A stretch of DNA of 64,000 bases from Dipteris shenzhenensis (taxonomy: Eukaryota; Polypodiophyta; Polypodiopsida; Gleicheniales). Under the pieces are notes generated by a model. It ran no database searches and was not told the origin of the DNA. It saw only the letters and a list, made by a program, of their open reading frames with translations. A program made the position numbers and the translations under genes. Location of the stretch: NCBI GenBank assembly GCA_047967505.1, contig CM106541.1; one strand, 5' to 3'. Below, piece after piece: positions 57,938-64,000 of this stretch (positions within the stretch are counted from its first letter, which is position 1; each line of letters starts with the position of its first letter).

Positions 57938-58010
57938 AAATTTGCAGCAAAATGCGATGTGGACCTGTTTGAAATTCCAAACTGCTCATATCGCATTTTA
58001 TTGCAAATTT
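57938..58010 (+). repeat. hairpin element, sixth copy, 110 bases before the start codon
   Basis: Arms TTTGCAGCAAAATGCGA and tcgcattttattgcaaa; the loop differs from the others. It lies just upstream of the splice acceptor (tttttcag) that precedes the H3-like ATG. Confidence 0.85.
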
Positions 58011-58118
58011 CTCTATATGGCTTCATCCACCCCTGTGATTGCCTTTTCTTTGTTAGTCGAACATGTTCTCCATGTATGTGATCTCTTTCCAATCCTTTGT
58101 ATGCAGTTTTTCAGAGTG

Positions 58119-61100
58119 ATGGCAAGAACCAAGTCAACTGCAAGGAAAGTTGGCAAAGGGCCAGGGCTTGCAGCAACAGCAGCTGGGGCAGGTACCAAGA
58201 AATTTAGTGTGCCTCCAAAGGGAAGAGCTGCACATGGCAGGAAGGGTAAGCCAATGAGCTTGCTCAAGCAAAAGGCCAAAAGATTGAATCAGGGTGCAGG
58301 TGTGCTAAGGGAGATCAGGAGGCAACAGAAAGCTATAGGCTTTGCAATACCCAAAGCACCCTTTCAAAGACTGGTGAGAGAAATTTGTGATAGTTGGAAC
58401 CTTGGGTTCAGGTGGAATAGAACTGCCATTCTTTCCTTACAGGAAATGGCAGAGGATTACTTGGAGAAATATTTTGAAGATGCAATGCTTGTAGTAGCCC
58501 ATGCTCACAGAGGGTGACTTTGATGGCCAAAGACTTCAACACTTTGTCCAGAGTGAGATGGAGGTATGACAAGCTTGTTCATCATGTGGAATGGCAGGAC
58601 ATCAAAATGAGAGACATATTGCTAATTCCACCTACAAGGAAGTTGAAGGTTGATGAGGTAAAGGTTGTTGAGGTAACACACTCAAAGAACACCAGAGGGA
58701 AGGCTGCTTATGAGGACTCACTGAAGCAGCAAATAAAAGAAACAAAATCTGTTATAGATGTGGAGACTGGAAAGAAGGAGCTACAGATACATAGAAGGTT
58801 GAAGGAGCTGGGCCCTGATGTAGTTGTTCATATTGAGGATGAAGTTTCAGTGAATGATTTTGACTTGACAAAACAATGCTTAGTAGCATTGGCTCATAAG
58901 AATGAGTATTGCTCAGATACTATCATTCTTGCAATGCTCTGCCCCTTGGGTGCATTGACTCCCCATTGTCTTATTGCTCAATGTGATAGTCCCTTGCCAG
59001 GTGCCATCTGCATTAACTCCCTATTGTCTTGGCAAGCCTTGACCCTTGGGTGACATCCAGTGCATATTTTGACTCTCATTTAACATAGGAGGTGATGACT
59101 CTGATTATAATTGTCTTTGGATTAGCAAAGTCAACACTAAATTAGCAAAGTCAATGCTCAATTACTAATTTAATGCATGTTGAATCAGATATGGCATGTT
59201 GAATTATCAAAGTCAATGATAAATTAGGAAAGTCAATGTTGAATTATAATTGAGTGGAAGTTGAATTAGCTAGCCCCACCTAGCCCTGATAATTTTTACC
59301 TAACTACCATGTGGACATTCAATGCTGATAGCTAGCATGTCCACATTTGGTCAATGTTAAATTAACAAAAGTCAACACTAAATTAGCCTTAATTTAATGC
59401 CATGCTAAATTTTTAGTAGATGCTGAATTAGCAATTTAGCAGATGTTGAATTAGCAATTCAATAATAGATGTTGAATTAGCAATTCAGCAACACTAGATG
59501 TTGGATTGCTAATTCAACACACATTGAATTAGTAGCATGATGAATTAGCTCTGGCAAAGTCAATGTTAAATTACTAATTCAATGCATGCTGAAGTACTAA
59601 TTCAACACACATTGAATTAGCTCCTGAACCAAAAGTTGTCCAATTGAAGATCTAGACAAAAATGATGAAATTTCCATGCAAATTACATTGAAATAAACCC
59701 CATTTTTCAAAAAAATCACAAAGCCACAAGGGGCTGCCACCCCTTGACTGCGTGTTGAAGTAGACTCAACCTAGAATTGGAGTCTCAACTATTCAAAATA
59801 ACACATGCACTTGAGATCAGGAAGAGTTCAAAGAGCTAACCTTGAGCCTAAGGATGCCTCAAATGCCCTCTTGTCGACCTACACACCTAGCTTTGCATTC
59901 TTAGGGTTAGCAAGCTCAAAAGTTAGTTCTTACACTGTGCACGAACACCACAAGGTGACCTATCTAGCTTGGACGAGTCTATGATCCTAGATGGAGACAC
60001 CCTCTAATGTTGGAGCCTTAGTAGCCTCGAACTCCGTCCTTAATGACCCCCAAGATCTTACCCCTTCTACAACTAGATTAAGGAAGACCTTTTCCAACAT
60101 GATGGGTAGACTTGGACTAACTGAACTGACAAATATGTTAAACCCATTTGCTAGGCAAAATAGGGCACTTGTAGAACTTTAGGTGTCATCCCAATCATCA
60201 GTGTCGGAAGTAACATATATGGAACCAAGTCTTATCGTAACTACTGGCAATCAACCACCAACCTATCCATTCTTTGATAAAAGCTAGCCATATAGGGGTG
60301 AATTTAGCCCTATAAATTTTACATTTTTTGCAAATCAATCCTCCTTGTACCTCATTTATAACCTACCCTAATTATTTTCTGATCCTATGCAGCATGATGA
60401 GAAGCTGGCTTCACCCCTCTGTACAACATACAGTCCATATTGTTGATCCAGCCATTTCTTCTAAATTAAGAGATGCAAAGGAGACTCCCATGAGTATTTC
60501 CAGCTGGTTCAAACACTGCAATTTTGAAGTAATTGATGTTTTGCTACTTCCATACCATAGCAGGTATGTGGGTGACTACTTCTTTTAAGATTCTTCTTTA
60601 ATATTGCGAACTCTTGTAGCCTTTGATTTTCTTATGCTTTTTTCCTTATGCAGTGACCACTGGAGTTTTGTGTCTATTGACATCCAGCAGAAGCAATGCT
60701 TTCTATTCAACTCTCTAAAAAACACACACAGAGAGCTGAAATTGTAAGTGCTGTGTGTGCTTTTTGAACTTAAAACTTCATTATTTTGATATCATACTAA
60801 CTAAATTATACATATTGCAGTTGTATTAGAAGGCTTTTAGATGCATTGGATCACTGTCCTCCAAATGTCTCTCTTTTGGATTTAATAGAGCCAATAAGTC
60901 TAGAGGTAAAAAGTCTATTAAATGCTATGTCTTTGAACTTATTGAATAATTTTGTTTTGTGCTGATGCTAACAGTTTCTAACATATCTTTCTAACTGTAC
61001 AGACACCACAACAAAATGATTCAAGTAGCTGTGGATGGAGGGTGCTGATCAATGCAAAATATATACTTTCAAGCTACTTTGAGAAGGAACAGCCAAACCT

Positions 61101-61581
61101 GGTAAGGAAAAATACTTTTCATTTAGCTTGAAGATAAATCATAATGATACAAAGTGTTCTAAATTATCCTTTGCCATTGCAGATGAAAGAGGATAGCTTC
61201 AGCTCCAACTATGTACATAATTTTAGAGCTCATACAATTTGGAGGTTTTTGAGCTATGCCTCCCCCAAACCTATTGTACCAGCTACTGTGGAGCTGGGTG
61301 AAAGCTCTAAAGTACAAGAAGGTGTCATACACCTTGATCCCACAAATAAAGCACCTAATGCTAAGGACCAGAAGCCACAGGAGCAATCACATAGTGCTGA
61401 GGAGGAGCACACATAGGAGCAAAGACCTACTGCTGATGTTGAGGAGAAGGTGGAGAAGCAGCAAAGAGAGGCTTCTGGGGCAGTGGAGGAGACAGGATGG
61501 AGCACGGACAAGATGGAGCAGCAGAGAGAAGATCCTCCAGAAAATGTAGAGCAGCCTCTGGATCAAGCTATACATAAATAG
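58119..61581 (+). pseudogene. histone H3-fold / Ulp1 protease fusion gene (frameshifted)
   Basis: Probable single gene. Exon A starts at ATG 58,119 just after an acceptor and encodes 132 residues: a tail MARTKSTARK, a basic linker, then the H3 core (LREIRRQQ, IPKAPFQRLVREI, RWNRTAILSLQEMAEDYL, FEDAML). The frame stops at 58,515 but continues one frame over with VTLMAKDFNTLSRVRW, matching H3 VTIMPKDIQLARRIRG. Two extra bases (gg) near 58,511 explain this. After the fold comes an extension of about 130 residues ending EDEVSV..SDTIILAMLC, which matches the linker before gene X Ulp1 modules. Ulp1 exons: 60,393-60,563, 60,654-60,743, 60,832-60,905, 61,003-61,101 and 61,183-61,581. Catalytic residues: His in SDHWSFVSID, Asn in FLFNSL, Gln-Cys in QQNDSSSCGWRV. 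The Gln/Glu-rich tail has one TAG at 61,414. The donor closing exon A is not clear (ctctgcccc where CTCAG|GT is expected), so the join to 60,393 is inferred from phase and homology. Confidence 0.6.
58940..60392 (+). other. putative intron or insertion between H3-like and Ulp1 exons
   Basis: 59,090-59,640 is built of aattagcaaagtcaatg / gctgaattagcaattc words in irregular repetition. 59,640-60,340 has one short frame (METPSNVGALVASNSVLNDP) that looks like a fragment of a retrotransposon gag leader. The acceptor gatcctatgcag at 60,391-60,392 is strong. Confidence 0.45.
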
Positions 61582-61826
61582 AAAATGGATGTCAGAAATA
61601 TGTTCTACAGATTCAGCTAAACAGTTCTGTACAAAATCTTACTTGATTGAATACAAAACCTTTGTTTATGGAGTCTCTGTTATCTCAATTTTTAAATTTT
61701 CTATTTCTTTGCATTTTATTGAGCTCTCTCTTCTTTTGAATAATTGCAAAAAAGCAATATGAATTAGAGTGGTAAATTAAACTAATAGCAATGCTTAATG
61801 AGACTAGGATAAATCAGATGGTGTAC
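61582..61826. other. 3' flank of the Ulp1 exons
   Basis: AT-rich. No coding sequence seen on either strand. Confidence 0.4.
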
Positions 61827-62029
61827 CTTTCTGTTGTTGTAGATAAATAAAAAGTTGTTTGAGATAGAACCTTCAGTCTCAAACAGAATGTCACTGCGCA
61901 ATTGAGCTAGGGAGCAACATTCTCTTAATGAGATATTGACTAGCATATCACCATTCTCAACAACATCAATATCAATAAGTTTATTTTCTGCACCAAAAGA
62001 CTCTTCATCTTGATCCATTGGGACAAGCT
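61827..62029 (-). pseudogene. exon encoding a ubiquitin-like fold (tentative)
   Basis: Minus strand, between acceptor ttattacaaag and donor AACAGAAAG|GTACAC. It reads LVPMDQDEESFGAENKLIDI, DVVENGDMLVNISLRE, CCSLAQLRSDILFETEG and SNNFLFIYNNRKV. The order strand - strand - helix (SLAQLRSDILFE) - strand (FLFIYNNRKV) fits the first half of a ubiquitin-like domain. The preceding frame (KVSKTMFTVKATNSACMPQF, 62,298-62,070) may be an upstream exon. The second half of the fold and any Gly-Gly end were not found. It is tail-to-tail with the Ulp1 exons. Confidence 0.35.
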
Positions 62030-62383
62030 TTGTAATAAAAAGAGAAAATAAAATTTTGTGATGCAACCATGTACTTCAGTTGCATAGAAGGTTGGACCAC
62101 CTCACAAAACATTGAACTACATGTCTTCTTATCCCAACCTTTATCCAAAAATTGTGGCATGCATGCCGAATTTGTTGCTTTAACTGTGAACATTGTTTTT
62201 GAAACCTTCACTGGAAAGGTATTAAACAAGTCCACAAAAATTGTGAGAGGCATGCACAAAGAAATTTTTACTATCCTAGTGGCAATATTGGGCCTCAAAG
62301 CTTTCTGGCGTGGAATTCAGTGGATTGGCCTCACCCACATTCTAGTGTTACAGAGGCATATAGGGCAAAGCTTTTTACAGAAT

Positions 62384-63858
62384 CTAGCCAACCATGATCC
62401 ATTTGCATGACTTTGCATCCAATTTCCTACAATGATCATCATGTATGTGGGCATATGCTATGCAACCAAATATGCGAGGATGCCCAATGTGTGGCTTATG
62501 TCTAGTGAATGCTTTATAAGGAGTCATACCCTGTAACGGTTTGGTAGGAAGTAGATTAAGCAAATAGTTTGCAGTGGCTATTGCTTTTGCCCAATACTGA
62601 TTTGGAAGATGCTTTTCACTAAGCATTGCTCTAGCACTGTCTGCTAAAGTCTCATTCTTCCTTTTAGCTCTTGCATTCTACTAAGGAGTATCTGCACATG
62701 TGAATTGTCTTTGAATGCCATGAATTCTATAAAATTTCATGAATGCTGAAGACATGTATTCACCTCCTCTATCTAATCTCATGACTTTGATCTTTCTGCC
62801 TATCTGATTTTCTACCATAGCGTTGAATTCTCCAAATCTGGAAAACACTTCAAATTTTCTTTCAGAAAGTAGACCCAACAATATCTTCTATAGTCGTCGA
62901 TGAAAGCCAAGTTGTGAAGTGAACTATTAATGCTGTGGGTCAGGGCATAACCCCATACATCTATATGAATCAAATCAAGAATACCTTTTGCACAAGAGGT
63001 ACTTCTATCAAAGTTGGTTCGCTTTTGTTTGCCAAAGCAGCATGCTTTGTAAAATTTTCCAAGAAACTGTAGCTTAGGAATCCCAACTGCCATATTCTGA
63101 TTCCTAAGATCTAGCACAAGTACTTGAAATTGACATGACCATATCTCTTGTGCCATTTTGCACATAGTGGCATCTGTTGTGGTTGAGATGACATGGCATG
63201 CTTACCTGGTACTGTAGCTAGTATTCTATACAATCATCCTTTCTTGATACCTTTTGCTACTAGCTGACATCTTATGGATTTATCTCTGATAGTGCATTCA
63301 TCTTCATCGAAGATGACTCAGTAGTTGTGTTGGCAAAGTCTTTATCTTCTACCACAAAGTTTGATTCTTCATTTGTTGATGGAGTCTTTCCTTCAGTAGG
63401 ATTTTCCTTGTTGTTGATGTAGATATTCTTCACATGAAATGCTTCATTCTCTTGGGAGTGATTCCTATCCTCTTCTTGGGCTTGTCTCTTTAAGAACAGC
63501 TGTAGAGAAAACCTTTTTAGGTGGCAATACTCCATAGTATGATTGGGTACTCCATAGAAGGCATATATCTTTTTCTTGGTGTCCACCTTGATAAAATATT
63601 CATCATTATAGGGATTTACTCTCATTCTAGGCTTCTTTTGGAATGCTTTCCTTTGAGATACATAATCAATGTTAGAGGAACTATATGATGAAGGCATGTT
63701 AGGAAGGTTTGACCACTAATGTGGCATGTTAGGAAGGTTTGACCACTAATGTGGCAGTGTTTAGACTGGAAGTCGGAGGGTGCAATTGAAGCTGAAGATA
63801 AAAGCTTTGAGAGGGATTTAAAAGTCAAATGGAAGCTCTTACTGAGGACTACTTCCAC
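62384..63858 (-). pseudogene. Copia retrotransposon gag-integrase relic
   Basis: Minus strand, gag first: 63,858-63,272 has a remnant zinc-knuckle region (YAFYGVPNHTMEYCHLKR) missing its first cysteines. Then pre-integrase and integrase core at 63,165-62,681: ILDLIHIDVWG, AFIDDYRRYCWVYFLKE, IKVMRLDRGGEYMSSAF, HGIQRQFTCADTP. Then 62,626-62,384: LPNQYWAKAIATANYLLNLL, PTKPLQGMTPYKAF, GHPRIFGCIAYAH. Frames are split by stops and shifts. Reverse transcriptase and RNase H are absent; the element is cut near 62,384. No LTR seen; the 5' part may continue past the window end. Confidence 0.85.
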
Positions 63859-64000
63859 AAGAGAGGAATGACAAAATTTTCCGTTGTCGTCATTGAGAGA
63901 TGCGCTTATTTTGACTGGTTTTTTTGTGTTTTCTCCTTACTCTAGCAAGAGTTGGTGCTCAAAATTCATCATCACCTTTCTTGTAATGTTGCCCATCTTG
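63859..64000 (-). other. 5' continuation of the Copia relic, window edge
   Basis: No frame supported. A 28-base duplication (gcatgttaggaaggtttgac) is at 63,695-63,750 just inside the gag region. Confidence 0.3.

Noticed and set aside
59991-60182. 63-codon frame METPSNVGALVASNS... as an independent gene
   Set aside because: Lies within the putative intron of the H3-Ulp1 gene, is short and ends at once; more likely a retroelement fragment.

Overview
The window is nuclear DNA from a land plant, from a transposon-dense, low-gene region. Supporting signs are degenerate interstitial TTTAGGG/CCCTAAA arrays, GT-AG introns, a plant ATL-type RING-H2 gene, a CACTA terminus, hAT-like MITEs with 8-bp target duplications, a Copia relic, a LINE relic, and an LTR element primed by initiator tRNA-Met. 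I cannot name the species. Only two or three open frames look intact; most coding sequence is recently broken transposon genes.

Layout. 1-32,215 holds two nested copies of one large DNA transposon. The inner copy is 4,806-23,870 and is bounded by perfect 27-bp terminal inverted repeats. It sits inside the main gene of an outer copy (1-4,805 plus 23,871-32,215). The inner copy carries, on the minus strand, a DUF7869-like probable transposase gene with three in-frame stops (9,322-5,581). A promoter region with CCAAT and TATA motifs, a G-rich minisatellite and a telomere-like array follows. On the plus strand is 'gene X', with a very long first intron made of purine minisatellite, a protein that resembles a beta-class DNA methyltransferase without its catalytic motif, and two Ulp1/C48 protease modules of which the second has lost its cysteine. 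A 143-aa small-protein gene comes last.

32-35 kb holds minus-strand exons of another element gene (here called the LRED gene). 35-47 kb is a mosaic of five 246-bp MITEs, short LTR elements in inverted orientation, an inverted pair of gene fragments, and a LINE reverse-transcriptase relic. 47.9-49.9 kb is a diverged satellite with a monomer of about 180 bp, followed by an orphan CACTA end. 51.7-52.2 kb is the one ordinary host-type gene, an ATL-like RING-H2 E3 ligase.

54-62 kb is a second Ulp1-carrying element. A minus-strand LRED gene diverges from a plus-strand gene whose first coding exon is a histone H3-fold protein with CENH3-like residues. Its C-terminal extension matches the segment that precedes each Ulp1 module in gene X, and the downstream exons encode an apparently catalytic Ulp1 protease. 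I read this as one H3-Ulp1 fusion gene carrying a 2-base frameshift. Its upstream region has six palindromic hairpins, four of them in an exact 205-bp tandem array, and three G-boxes. A ubiquitin-like exon lies just beyond its 3' end. 62.4-63.9 kb is a decayed minus-strand Copia gag-integrase.

The unifying idea, an inference, is a family of plant DNA transposons that pair a divergent partner gene with a Ulp1-type protease fused to different chromatin-related N-terminal modules: pseudo-methyltransferase in gene X, histone H3 in the 58-kb gene.
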